Positions 1-8,369 of a DNA stretch of 64,000 nt are shown in pieces. The first letter of the stretch is position 1, and each line of letters begins with the position of its first letter. A model generated the notes under the pieces. The model was not told the origin of the DNA. It ran no database searches and saw only the letters and a list, made by a program, of their open reading frames with translations. The translations under genes and the position numbers were made by a program. Source of the DNA: Streptomyces sp. NBC_01408 (GTDB lineage Bacteria > Actinomycetota > Actinomycetes > Streptomycetales > Streptomycetaceae); assembly GCF_026340255.1 (NCBI RefSeq), contig NZ_JAPEPJ010000001.1, positions 1,357,001 through 1,421,000 on the forward strand. Direction: 5' to 3'.

Positions 1-921
1 CTTCTCCCCGGCGTCGGGCACGGCGGCCAGGATGACCAGGTCGCGCAGCCGCTCCAGCAGGTCGGCGACGAACCGGCGCGGGTCGTTCCCGCCCTCGACG
101 ACGCGGTCGACGACCTCGAAGGCCGCGGCCCCGTCCCCGGCGGCGAAGGCGTCGATCACGGAGTCGAGCAGGGACCCCTCGGTGTAGCCGAGCAGCGACG
201 TCGCCATGGCGTACGTCACACCCTCGTCGGCGGCGCCTGCGAGCAGCTGGTCCATCACGGACATCGAGTCACGCACGGACCCGGCACCGGCGCGCACCAC
301 GAGCGGCAGCACGCCGTCCTCGACGGTGGCGCCCTCGCGCCCGCAGACCTCGCCGAGGTAGTCCCGCAGCGTGCCGGGCGGCACCAGGCGGAAGGGGTAG
401 TGGTGGGTCCGGGACCGGATGGTCCCGATCACCTTCTCCGGCTCGGTGGTGGCGAAGATGAACTTGAGGTGCTCCGGCGGCTCCTCGACCACCTTCAGCA
501 GCGCGTTGAAGCCCGCCGAGGTCACCATGTGGGCCTCGTCGATGATGTAGATCTTGTAGCGACTGGCGGCCGGCCCGAAGAAGGCCTTCTCGCGCAGGTC
601 ACGGGCGTCGTCCACACCACCGTGCGAGGCGGCGTCGATCTCGATGACGTCGATGGACCCCGGCCCGTTCCGGGCGAGGTCGCGGCAGGACTGGCACTCC
701 CCGCAGGGGGTCGGAGTGGGACCCTGCTCACAGTTCAGACACCGGGCGAGGATGCGCGCGCTGGTGGTCTTGCCGCACCCGCGGGGCCCGCTGAACAGGT
801 ACGCGTGATTGACCCGGTTGTTCCGCAGGGCCTGCATCAGCGGTGCAGTGACATGCTCCTGCCCGATGACCTCGGCGAACGACTCGGGACGATAGCGGCG
901 GTACAGCGCAAGGGACGACAC
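1..921 (-). CDS. dnaX: DNA polymerase III subunit gamma/tau, N-terminal part (runs off left edge)
   Basis: This is the clamp-loader ATPase that loads the beta sliding clamp and links the polymerase cores at the replication fork. The minus-strand reading begins with GTG (VSSLALYRRYRPESF) and continues with VNHAYLFSGPRGCGKTT, the Walker A region, near residue 45. It then has the zinc-binding cysteines (LNCEQGP, CGECQSC), the DxxH-type Walker B region (IIDDAHM), LLKVVEEPP and the sensor-1 segment FIFATTEPEKV. This is the standard DnaX AAA+ order. About 307 codons are present. The C-terminal tau part lies outside the window, so the gene is partial. The SRP RNA gene lies just upstream on the same strand, a common actinomycete arrangement. 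Confidence 0.95.
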   Translation of the reverse strand, partial: MSSLALYRRYRPESFAEVIGQEHVTAPLMQALRNNRVNHAYLFSGPRGCGKTTSARILARCLNCEQGPTPTPCGECQSCRDLARNGPGSIDVIEIDAASHGGVDDARDLREKAFFGPAASRYKIYIIDEAHMVTSAGFNALLKVVEEPPEHLKFIFATTEPEKVIGTIRSRTHHYPFRLVPPGTLRDYLGEVCGREGATVEDGVLPLVVRAGAGSVRDSMSVMDQLLAGAADEGVTYAMATSLLGYTEGSLLDSVIDAFAAGDGAAAFEVVDRVVEGGNDPRRFVADLLERLRDLVILAAVPDAGEK

Positions 922-989
922 GTATACGAGGTTATCCGGGCCCACCGACAACAGCGGCCCGCCGACGCCCCCAGGGCCCCCCGGAACGC

Positions 990-1085
990 AAAGCGCCCCC
1001 CACGCACCCGCCAGAGCCCACTTACCCTTGCTGCCTTCCGGCCCTGGGGGAGTTGGGTGAGATAGCGCCACGTGAGGGGCTGGCC
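990..1085 (-). ncRNA. ffs: Small signal recognition particle RNA (4.5S type)
   Basis: The minus strand carries the conserved SRP domain IV hairpin: CCAGGGCCGGAAGGCAGCAAGG, with the GGAA tetraloop and asymmetric AGCAAG side. It is flanked by pairing arms (GCCCCTCACG near 1080 with CGTGGGGGGC near 998). This RNA binds Ffh and targets membrane proteins to the translocon. It lies between dnaX and tRNA-Ser, as in other streptomycetes. The ends are set from helix pairing and may be off by about 10 nt. Confidence 0.88.
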
Positions 1086-1163
1086 CCACCCTAGCGGATG
1101 AACGGCCCCGGAATCGAGCCGGACCCCCACCGGACCCCCGCCCGGTCCCCGACCGACGATCAC

Positions 1164-1195
1164 GTTCGCGAGCACCCCTCAACGTCTTGTATTGT
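1164..1195 (+). promoter_or_regulatory. Candidate promoter of tRNA-Ser(GGA)
   Basis: TATTGT at 1190-1195 lies 7 bp before the tRNA 5' end, the right distance for a -10 box. A weak -35 candidate (TTCGCG, 1165-1170) lies 19 bp upstream. This rests on position and hexamer similarity only. Confidence 0.35.
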
Positions 1196-1202
1196 TTGCG
1201 GC

Positions 1203-1290
1203 GGAGGATTCGCCTAGTGGCCTAGGGCGCACGCTTGGAAAGCGTGTTGGGGGCAACCCCTCACGAGTTCGAATCTCGTATCCTCCGCCA
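1203..1290 (+). tRNA. tRNA-Ser (anticodon GGA)
   Basis: The acceptor stem GGAGGAT pairs with ATCCTCC. The anticodon loop is CTTGGAAAG, giving GGA. A long variable arm (TTGGGGGCAACCCC) is typical of class II tRNA-Ser, and the T-arm has GAGTTCGAATCTC. The 3' CCA is encoded. Confidence 0.96.
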
Positions 1291-1314
1291 TTGCTCTCAC
1301 CGGGCAATATGTCG

Positions 1315-1345
1315 AAGAGCCCCACCGCTTGCGGTGGGGCTCTTT
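1315..1345 (+). terminator. Intrinsic terminator after tRNA-Ser(GGA)
   Basis: AAGAGCCCCACCGC and GCGGTGGGGCTCTT form a perfect 14-bp stem with a 2-nt loop, beginning 24 bp after the tRNA and ending in TTT. Confidence 0.85.
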
Positions 1346-1390
1346 GCGTTCCCCCGTGCTCGGGCAGGAGAGCCAGACTTCAAGAAGCTG

Positions 1391-1415
1391 ATGGTGCTAC
1401 GTTCATTAGCATCAT
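1391..1415 (+). promoter_or_regulatory. Inverted repeat over the start of the GntR gene; likely autoregulatory operator
   Basis: ATGGTGCTA - 7 nt - TAGCATCAT is a 9-bp inverted repeat with one mismatch. Its right arm enters the ATG at 1414. YtrA-type GntR regulators commonly bind such repeats at their own promoters. The start within the repeat suggests a short leader or leaderless transcript, which is inference. Confidence 0.55.
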
Positions 1416-1761
1416 GCTGCTGAGACTGGACACCGCAGACAGTCGGCCCCTGCACGAGCAGGTGGCAGGCGCGATCCGGCGCGCCATCGCCGACGGGGAG
1501 TGCGCGCCGGGGGACCGGCTGCCGCCCGCCCGCGACCTCTCCCGGGCCCTGGGCGTCAACGCCAACACCGTGCTGCGGGGCCTTCGGGCCCTTCGGGACG
1601 AGGGGGTGCTGGAGTTCCGGCGGGGCCGCGGGGTGACGGTCGCCGAAGGCGCGGACCAGCGGTCGGAACTGCTGGACAGAGCGCGACAGCTGGTCACCGA
1701 CGCAGCGCGTCAGGGCTATAGCAAGAGCGATCTCATCGAGCTGATCAGGGAGCTTTCGTGA
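1414..1761 (+). CDS. GntR-family transcriptional regulator (YtrA type)
   Basis: This 115-aa regulator has an N-terminal winged helix (PLHEQVAGAIRRAIADGE, then GDRLPPARDLSRALGVNANT) and a short C-terminal helix (SKSDLIELIREL). It lacks the large FadR/HutC effector domain, which is the YtrA layout. Such proteins usually repress small transporter or membrane-protein operons. I chose ATG 1414 because the family begins (M)LLRLD immediately before the helix; upstream codons run into the tRNA terminator. The stop overlaps the GTG of the next gene (GTGA), indicating coupling. The inverted repeat across its start is the probable binding site. Confidence 0.85.
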   Translation: MLLRLDTADSRPLHEQVAGAIRRAIADGECAPGDRLPPARDLSRALGVNANTVLRGLRALRDEGVLEFRRGRGVTVAEGADQRSELLDRARQLVTDAARQGYSKSDLIELIRELS

Positions 1762-2732
1762 ACGACTGCACGAAGCGGACGAACGGCGCGCGCTGGGGTG
1801 CGGCCATATGGGCAGCGGGCGTTCTGGCCGCACTGGCCGCGCTTCCGCCGGCCGCGAGCAGTCGCCTGCCGGACCGTTTGGCCACGCACTGGGGTGGAAG
1901 CTCGCCCGACGGCTCGATGCCCTTGTGGGCAGCTTCGCTGTTCCCCGCGCTGATCTGGGCCGTCCTGGCGCTGTCCGTCGCCTTCGCGGGACGCCGCGGG
2001 GGCGCGGCCGCAAGGCCGTGGGCCGGCGTGACGCTGCTGTCGGGCGGCGTGTTCCTTGCGGGTGTCCAGGCGTCCATCGTGCGCGCCAACCTGGACCGGG
2101 CCGAATGGAGCGACGCCAGCTCGGTGGGTACCGGAGTCACGGTCACCGTCGTGGCCGCGACGGCCGCCGGCGTGCTCGGGTGGCTGGCCGGCCGCCGCGG
2201 CGGTGCCCCGACCTCCGGCGAGGAGACCGGCGGCGCGACGAGGATGGAGATCCCCGAGGGGGAACGATTCGTCTGGCTGTCCCGTGCGGCGAACCCGTGG
2301 CTCCACCTGACCGCCGCCCTCACCGGCCTCGTGGCCGCAGCCGCCGCACTGGCCGCCGCGGGCGGGCTGATCGGCCTGCAGTGGGCGCTGATCGCACCGT
2401 TCGCGATCGCCTCGACTCTTGTGCTCTTCTGCTCTTCCGTGCAGGCGCGGGTGACGGAGAAGGGGCTGGACGTGGCTTTCGGCCCGTTCGGCTGGCCCGT
2501 GCGCCACTGGGCCGCCCAGGACATCAAATCGGCGCGGGCGGAGTCACGGACACCTGCGCAGGTCGGCGGCTGGGGCTACCGGCTGAGCGGCCTGGGGACG
2601 ACCGTGATGCTCCGGGCCGGCGAATGCCTGGTCATCCACCCCCGCAAAGGTACGGAGTTCGCCGTGAGTGTCGACGACGCCGAGCGCGGCGCCGCACTGC
2701 TCAACTCCTTCTCCACCCGACAGGCGAGCTGA
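1758..2732 (+). CDS. DUF1648-type integral membrane protein
   Basis: This 324-aa protein has about six hydrophobic segments (near residues 13-33, 55-76, 92-108, 125-150, 180-206 and 213-235) and a soluble C-terminal part. The segment LPDRLATHWGGSSPDGSMP near residue 37 is typical of DUF1648 proteins, where an HW(N/G)xxG motif follows the first helix. The gene is translationally coupled to the upstream YtrA-type regulator, which probably controls it. Members of this group occur with GntR regulators and are thought to act in the cell envelope, but no reaction is known to me. Confidence 0.75.
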   Translation: MNDCTKRTNGARWGAAIWAAGVLAALAALPPAASSRLPDRLATHWGGSSPDGSMPLWAASLFPALIWAVLALSVAFAGRRGGAAARPWAGVTLLSGGVFLAGVQASIVRANLDRAEWSDASSVGTGVTVTVVAATAAGVLGWLAGRRGGAPTSGEETGGATRMEIPEGERFVWLSRAANPWLHLTAALTGLVAAAAALAAAGGLIGLQWALIAPFAIASTLVLFCSSVQARVTEKGLDVAFGPFGWPVRHWAAQDIKSARAESRTPAQVGGWGYRLSGLGTTVMLRAGECLVIHPRKGTEFAVSVDDAERGAALLNSFSTRQAS

Positions 2733-2951
2733 TCAATTCAGCCCCGTGGGCGTCGCCGCGATGACCCCACAGGGGACAGCCCGGGGCTGCAGCCGCGGCG
2801 ACCGTCTCTGCCCTCCGCCGGTAACCGCGAGCACGGCCTCGTATCCGCCGGATGTGCGGGGAGAGAGGCGGGCCTGCCCCTCCGATCGGCGGGGTGCGAT
2901 CCCCCTTCAGGCGTACGAGAGCGGTGCTTCCGGGCTGCCTAGTGTTCCCGT

Positions 2952-3533
2952 ATGGAGCATCTCACCGAATTCCTTATGACACAGAAGAGGACCCCGCTGG
3001 TCAACCGCTACGCGGTCACGGCGCTGGACGGCGGGGAAGTTCTTGCCTTTGGCGAGCAAAAGCGGTTTGCGGTCAGGGAGGAGCTGACCTTCTGGAACGG
3101 TGAGGACCGGGCCCGGAAGCTCGGCGGGTTCAAGGCACGGAAGGCGATCGATTTCGGCGGCACCTACGACGTGGCCGGATCGGACGGAGCGGTCATCGGA
3201 ACGTTCAGGAAGGACGTCAAGGCGTCTCTCCTGCGGTCCACGTGGCACCTGACCCAGGACGACTCGACCGCCGCCGTGGGCAGGGAAAGGCGGGTGGGTG
3301 TGGCGCTCGCGCGGCGCGGATGGGAGCTGCTCGACGCCGTCGTGCCGATCCCCGTGCCGTCGGTGCCCTTCGTGTACCACTTCGACTTCGTGCGGGACGG
3401 GCAACCCGTCCTGTCGGTCGAACGGAAGTGGGGCCTGCGCGACCGGTACGTCATCCGCGTCCAGGACCCGGAGCTCGACCGGACCCTCGCCCTCTGCATG
3501 GCCGCCGGTCTCGACGCCCTGCAGGGGCGGTGA
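2952..3533 (+). CDS. LURP-one-related / tubby-like beta-barrel protein
   Basis: This 193-aa soluble protein resembles the phospholipid scramblase / LURP-one fold. It has repeated short beta strands with a GG..AFGEQKRFAVREELTF segment early, an IDFGGTYDVAGSDGAVIGTFRK segment in the middle and FVYHFDFVRDGQPVLSVERK later. The family is often called DUF567 or scramblase-related. Its molecular role in bacteria is unknown. It stands just upstream of the lanthipeptide precursor on the same strand with a 180-bp gap; I see no sign that it belongs to that cluster. Confidence 0.6.
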   Translation: MEHLTEFLMTQKRTPLVNRYAVTALDGGEVLAFGEQKRFAVREELTFWNGEDRARKLGGFKARKAIDFGGTYDVAGSDGAVIGTFRKDVKASLLRSTWHLTQDDSTAAVGRERRVGVALARRGWELLDAVVPIPVPSVPFVYHFDFVRDGQPVLSVERKWGLRDRYVIRVQDPELDRTLALCMAAGLDALQGR

Positions 3534-3713
3534 CCGACTGCCCCCGACGATCGGCTGTTCCGTTCCCCCCACACGGTGGGGCGGAAATGGAAGATCGGCC
3601 GGTTATCACGCGCTCGGGCCCCCATTAATTTGATTTCCGGGCCGCCGCCGGAGTGCCTTTCCGGCGCCTCCTGACGGGGCGGCTCATCGTGAAATTGAAA
3701 GGTGTACTTCTTC

Positions 3714-3884
3714 ATGAACGAGTTCAACCTCGACGCTCGCGTGACCGTTTCCGCCGACCCGGCCGAGACGTCGCTCTCCCCGGCCGTCAGCGTCGCCTCG
3801 CGCGTCGTCATCCGCCAGACCATCAAGCGGACGATCGCGATGACGGCCGCGTGCGCCGCCGTCCGCACCAACGGCAAGTGCTGA
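3714..3884 (+). CDS. Class I lanthipeptide precursor (LanA)
   Basis: This 56-residue peptide starts MNEFNLDARVTVSADP. The FNLD box at residues 4-7 is the class I leader motif recognised by LanB dehydratases, as in nisin and subtilin. Residues 21-24 (LSPA) resemble the SPR/TPQ cleavage zone of those peptides, so the core is probably the last 32 residues, starting VSVASRVVIR and ending AVRTNGKC. The core is cationic, has two Cys (23 and 32) and six Ser/Thr. Thr20-Cys23 and Thr28-Cys32 are the simplest rings; Ser2, Ser5, Thr12 and Thr16 could stay dehydrated or be reduced. GAAAGG at 3697-3702 supports ATG 3714 over GTG 3702. Cleavage site and ring pattern are inference. Confidence 0.85.
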   Translation: MNEFNLDARVTVSADPAETSLSPAVSVASRVVIRQTIKRTIAMTAACAAVRTNGKC

Positions 3885-3900
3885 CCACACTGCCGATCGC

Positions 3901-3917
3901 GTCAGACCACGTCTGAC
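3901..3917 (+). promoter_or_regulatory. Perfect inverted repeat between lanA and lanC
   Basis: GTCAGAC - CAC - GTCTGAC is a perfect 7-bp inverted repeat beginning 17 bp after the precursor stop. It could be a regulator site for an internal promoter of the modification genes. No binding partner can be assigned. Confidence 0.4.
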
Positions 3918-3923
3918 CGCCAC

Positions 3924-3959
3924 GGTGGGGTCCTGCGGCGCGAGCCGGGGGACCCCACC
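3924..3959 (+). terminator. Partial terminator / read-through hairpin after lanA
   Basis: GGTGGGGTCC and GGACCCCACC form a perfect 10-bp stem with a 16-nt loop, without a T-run. Lanthipeptide clusters often carry such a hairpin after the precursor so that the peptide is made in excess over the enzymes. The position fits; the function is inferred. Confidence 0.6.
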
Positions 3960-3991
3960 CCCCTCCACCGGAGCCTCGTAAAACCCGCCTC

Positions 3992-5208
3992 ATGCACCCT
4001 GCCCCCCTCCTCCCGGCCGGCCTCGCCGCGCGGGCAGACGCCGTGGCCTCCCTGATCAGGGAGCGCCTGGACACTCCCGAACGGGCCGACGCGCACGCCG
4101 TACGAGCCGCAGGCCAGACCGACATGTCGTTCTGGACCGGCGCTTCCCTCAGCGAGGGGTACGCCGGGCTCGCCCTGCTCCACCTGCACACTGCGCGCGG
4201 CGCGCGGGACGAGACCGATCGGAAGCCGTCACTCGACCGGGCCTTCGCCTTCGTCCGTGCCGCCTTCTCCGCCACTCAGGAGAGTCCCCTCACCCACCCC
4301 GGGCTCTTCGACGGGATGGCCGGCCTCGCATTCGTGCTCCAGGACGTCTCCGTCGACGAACCGCGGTTCCTGCCCAGCCTCGCGAGGTTGCACGAGCAGC
4401 TTGCCCGGCACACGCTCGCCATGGAACTGCCCCGCCGGTCCGGCGCCGTGGCCGGCCACCACTTCGACCTCGTCTACGGAAGCGCGGGCGTCCTCGCCCA
4501 GCTCTGCGCCGCCCCTTCCACGACGCCACTCGTGGAGCAGGCCCTGGAGCGGTGCCTCGACCACCTCGTGTGGGTCGGCAACGAGCGTCGGTGGGCCGTC
4601 GGGGACCGCCTGTGCACCGGCATGTCCCACGGTGCCGCCGGTATCGCCGCAGCCCTCGCCGCGGCTTGGCGCCACGGCCATCGGCTGCCGGGGCAGCGGC
4701 TCGTCCTCGACCGGTTGGTCGAGTGGCTGCTGTGGGCCGGCACCGCGGAAGGACGCCGGCTCCAGTGGCCGAAGGAGCTTCCGTCGGACTCGCGCGTGGC
4801 ACCGGGGGTGTTGCCGCCGCGCTGCTGGCCGTGGCCACCGCGACGGGCGACGAGGCCCTGAAGGCGCAGGCGTTCTCCGCCCTGGACGGGCTGCTCGAAC
4901 GGGTCGCCGCCGGGGACGCACCCCGCTCGCCCACCGTGTGCCACGGGCTGGCAGGACTCGTCGCGCTCGCCCAGGAGTTCGCCGCCCACGGCAGCCCCGG
5001 GGCGGCCCGCGCCGTGCCCCGGCTCGTGGAGGACCTGCTCGACACCGCCGACCCGGACCGACCACTCGTCTACCGGGACCACGAGACCACCGGCCAGCTG
5101 GTCGACAACCCCGGCCTCCTCACCGGCGCGGCCGGCGTCGCCCTCACCCTGCGCGCCGTCGCCACCGGCGAGCGGCCCAGCTGGTGGAAGGTGCTCTTCC
5201 TCCAGTGA
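3992..5208 (+). pseudogene. Lanthionine synthetase C (LanC cyclase), frameshifted
   Basis: LanC closes thioether rings by adding Cys thiols to Dha/Dhb with a zinc ion. The first frame (from ATG 3992) is LanC-like to about 4792 and holds MSHGAAGIAAAL near residue 210, matching the catalytic His region of NisC. It then runs into a spurious tail ending at 4861. LanC homology resumes in another frame (RGTGGVAAALLAVATATGD), has the zinc CHG motif (PTVCHGLAGLVAL, near 4940) and stops at 5208, overlapping the GTG of lanB. The span is 1217 nt, one base short of a 405-aa LanC, so a single lost base near 4790-4796 is simplest. The expected WCxG zinc cysteine is not encoded at the junction (codons read Leu-Ala-Arg-Gly). 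It is either a true loss or a sequencing indel plus divergence. Confidence 0.8.
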
Positions 5209-8200
5209 CCGACAAGGACCCCACAGCTCTCATGCCGCGGTACGACGCCCTCGACTTCCACCTCCTGCGCGCACCGGCCCTGCCCGTCGACGTCTGGCGC
5301 GACGCGCTCGCCGACCCTGATCCCGCCCGCACCCACAGCCGGCTCGTCGCAATGGCCGACGACCCGCGCGTACGGCACGGGCTCGTCGCCGCCGGCAGCG
5401 GGCTGCTCGACGGACTCGCGAAGACCGACGGCATGGACGCCGGGGTCAAGGACGCGCGGCGGGTCCGATCCAGCGCCCTGCGCTACCTCACCCGCATGAG
5501 CACCCGCCCCACCCCCTTCGGAGCCTTCTCCGGCGTCGCCGTCGGCACGTTCGGCGACACCACCACCACCCGTCTCGGCGACACCGCCGTTGCCTCCGCC
5601 CGCGTCCGGACCGACATGGGGTGGCTGCTCGCCCTCGTCCAGCGGCTGGAAGGGGAACAGGAGGTACTCGAACAGCTCGACGTGGCCATGAACGCCCTCG
5701 CGTACCAGGTGGGCGACCGCCTCGTCCTGCCTTCGTGCGACGTACACGGCAACTTCGACCGGAGATCCGTCCGCGTACGGCACACCGCCGCGCTCGGCCA
5801 CATCCAACGCCTCGCACCGGCAGGCTCGCCCGCCCCCTTCGCCGTGCTCGTGGACGAACTCACCGAGCGGTTCGCAGAGGTCGGCCCGGAGCGGATCTCC
5901 GCGTTCGTCACCGAGCTGGTCGGCCTCGGGCTGCTCGTCACGGACCTGCGCCCGCCCGTGTCCCAGCCCCGCCCCGAGACGCACGTCCTGGACAGGCTCA
6001 CCGCGGCCGGGGTGGAACACCCGTCGGTCGCCGCCCTGCGCGAGATCGTCGAGCTGACGGCGCGGGCCGGCCACGAAGACACCGGCACGCTGGAGAAGCT
6101 GCGCCTGGCCCAGCGCGATCTGGTTCCCGGCCACCGGCACCAGCCCTTCCAGGTCGACTCCGCGCTCGGGCTCACCGGGACCGTGCTCAACCGCCGGGTC
6201 GCCGACGAGGTCGCCGACGCGGTCGGCTGTCTTGCACGGCTGAGCCAGGCCGCGCCCGGCGGGTACGACCACCTCTCCGCGTACCACCATGCGTTCATGG
6301 AGCGGTACGGCACGGACGCGCTCGTCCCGGTCCTCGAACTCCTCAGCCCCGAGCGCGGCCTGGACGCGCCCAACGGCTACTTCAATCCGCCCCGCGCGAT
6401 GGTCATGAACCAGCCCGGCAGCGCGGGCGCCCCGCACACCGAGCGGGCCCTGGTCGCGCTCGTCGCCGATGCGTGGCGGCGCGGCCTGGAGGAGGTCGAG
6501 CTGAGCGACGAGGTGCTGGCGCGGCTCCTGCCCCCCGGTGACACAGGGGGCACGCGGCGCGTCTGCCCCGGCATCGACGCGTACGTACAGATCGCCGCCG
6601 ACAGCGCCCAGGCCATCGACGACGGGAACTGGCGTGCCGTCCTCAACCACGACGGCCTCGGCGAGGGCGGTCGTACCTTCGGCCGGTTCTTCCACGTCCT
6701 CGACCCCTCCGCGACGGAACGCCTCCGTGACTACGCCCGCGCCCGCGAGGCACTGGAACCGGACGTCGCCGTCGCCGAGCTGGCCTACCTGCCCGGCAAC
6801 GGGCGCGGTGCCAACGTGGCGATCCGGCCCACCGTCCACGACTACGAGATAGCCGTCAACGTCGCCCCGTCGGTCCCTGCGGACCAGGTCATCGACCTCG
6901 CCGACATCCTCGTCGGCGCCACCGACGACGCCTTTCGGCTCTTCTCGGCGCGCCTGGGCCGCGAGCTCGTCGTCGTCCAGAACCACATGCTCACTCCGCT
7001 CGGCGCGCCCAACGTGTGCCGGTTCCTGCTGGAGGTGTCGCGGGCCCGGTACACGACGCCGACCGTTTTCGGCTGGGGCCCCGTCGAGGGCGCTCCCCAG
7101 CTGCCTCGCGTGACCCGCGGCCGCGTCGTCGTGCGTGCCGCCGAGTGGAGCCTCTACCCGGCCGGGGCCGAGGCGCCCGCCGGCACCGGCCCCCTGCCCG
7201 TACCGCGCACCCCGGCCGACGTCGCCGACTGGCGCGGCACGTGGGGCGTCCCGCGCCACGTCTACCTGGCCGACGACGACAACCGGCTGATCCTGGACCT
7301 CGACCACCCGGTCTGCGTCGACGAGCTCCTGGCCGTGCTGCGCACCGCCACCGAGCGCGTCACGCTGCAGGAGGCCCTGCCCGGCCCGGACCGGCTCTGG
7401 CTGCGTGACGCGGCGGGACGCGGGCACCTGTCGGAGGTCGTCGTCCCGCTCATCGCCTCCCCCGCCGCCGCGCCGGCCCGCGAGGCCGCCGAGCCGCACG
7501 TACGGCGCAAGGCCGCCCCCGCAGCGCACCCCGCCCACCTTCCCGGCTCCGACTGGACGTACCTCAAGCTCTACGCCGCCCGCGACGTCCACGACGAGCT
7601 GGCCGCCGTCGAGCTGCCCGGCCTGCTGGAACGGATCCGGGAGACCGGCGCCGCACCCGACCGATGGTTCTACCTCCGGTACGCCGACCCGGACCCGCAC
7701 CTGCGGATCAGGGTCCGTGCCGGCGCGCCCGCGCTGGAACCGATCCTGGGATGGGGGCGCGACCTCGTCCACCGCGGTCTGGCCGAGCGCACCGAACTCG
7801 CCACGTACCACCCCGAGATCAGCCGTTACGGCGGCCCCGCCGTGTACGACGACATCGAGGAGCTCTTCGCCGCGAACAGCGCCGTCTCCGCCGCGCTGCT
7901 GCGCATCCTGTGGGACAGGGCGCCCGGGCTCACGCCGGAAGCCGTCACCGTCGCCGCCGTCGACAGGCTGTACGCACAGTGGGGACTCGGCATCCGCGAG
8001 CGGCTGGACGCCATGCCCCGGCCGGCCGACGACAAGGAGGCCCGTGAGCGGTACCGCAAGGACCGCGACTACCTGTGCGAACTGCTCGAACCGTGGGACC
8101 GCCGCCCGCACCCCCTCGGCCGCGCGCACCACGACCTGCTGACGGTCGTCCTGGACCAGCAGGCCGACGCCGTACGCCGCGCCGCGCGTGCGGTCGCCGA

Positions 8201-8369
8201 CGCCGAGACGGCCGGAACGCTGTGGGGCACCCGAGACGGCATCCTGGCGAGCCTTGCCCACATGCAGGTCAACCGGCTGCTGCCGATCGACCGGCCCACC
8301 GAGAACCGCTGCTACCTCGTGTGGGGCCACGTACTCAACTGTCTGCGGGGGAGGCCCCGTGACCACTGA
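5205..8369 (+). CDS. Class I lanthipeptide dehydratase (full-length LanB)
   Basis: This 1054-aa enzyme dehydrates Ser/Thr of the precursor using glutamyl-tRNA. The N-terminal glutamylation domain covers about residues 1-700 (ALRYLTRMSTRPTPFGAFSGV near residue 90; NGYFNPPRAMVMNQPG later). The C-terminal elimination domain begins near residue 782 (DWTYLKLYAARDVHDEL) and includes FYLRYADPDPHLRIRVR. Both halves are in one chain, as in nisin-type LanB and unlike the split thiopeptide type. GTG 5205 overlaps the lanC stop (GTGA), the only start consistent with coupling. The reading frame is intact with no internal stop, so the dehydration step is probably functional even though lanC is broken. Confidence 0.9.
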   Translation: MTDKDPTALMPRYDALDFHLLRAPALPVDVWRDALADPDPARTHSRLVAMADDPRVRHGLVAAGSGLLDGLAKTDGMDAGVKDARRVRSSALRYLTRMSTRPTPFGAFSGVAVGTFGDTTTTRLGDTAVASARVRTDMGWLLALVQRLEGEQEVLEQLDVAMNALAYQVGDRLVLPSCDVHGNFDRRSVRVRHTAALGHIQRLAPAGSPAPFAVLVDELTERFAEVGPERISAFVTELVGLGLLVTDLRPPVSQPRPETHVLDRLTAAGVEHPSVAALREIVELTARAGHEDTGTLEKLRLAQRDLVPGHRHQPFQVDSALGLTGTVLNRRVADEVADAVGCLARLSQAAPGGYDHLSAYHHAFMERYGTDALVPVLELLSPERGLDAPNGYFNPPRAMVMNQPGSAGAPHTERALVALVADAWRRGLEEVELSDEVLARLLPPGDTGGTRRVCPGIDAYVQIAADSAQAIDDGNWRAVLNHDGLGEGGRTFGRFFHVLDPSATERLRDYARAREALEPDVAVAELAYLPGNGRGANVAIRPTVHDYEIAVNVAPSVPADQVIDLADILVGATDDAFRLFSARLGRELVVVQNHMLTPLGAPNVCRFLLEVSRARYTTPTVFGWGPVEGAPQLPRVTRGRVVVRAAEWSLYPAGAEAPAGTGPLPVPRTPADVADWRGTWGVPRHVYLADDDNRLILDLDHPVCVDELLAVLRTATERVTLQEALPGPDRLWLRDAAGRGHLSEVVVPLIASPAAAPAREAAEPHVRRKAAPAAHPAHLPGSDWTYLKLYAARDVHDELAAVELPGLLERIRETGAAPDRWFYLRYADPDPHLRIRVRAGAPALEPILGWGRDLVHRGLAERTELATYHPEISRYGGPAVYDDIEELFAANSAVSAALLRILWDRAPGLTPEAVTVAAVDRLYAQWGLGIRERLDAMPRPADDKEARERYRKDRDYLCELLEPWDRRPHPLGRAHHDLLTVVLDQQADAVRRAARAVADAETAGTLWGTRDGILASLAHMQVNRLLPIDRPTENRCYLVWGHVLNCLRGRPRDH

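Noticed and set aside
837..1175. 112-aa minus-strand frame covering the SRP RNA
   Set aside because: The conserved SRP hairpin explains the sequence; the frame is incidental.
2733..2951. Possible small gene between the DUF1648 and tubby-like genes
   Set aside because: Short frames only, with no ribosome site or recognisable protein.
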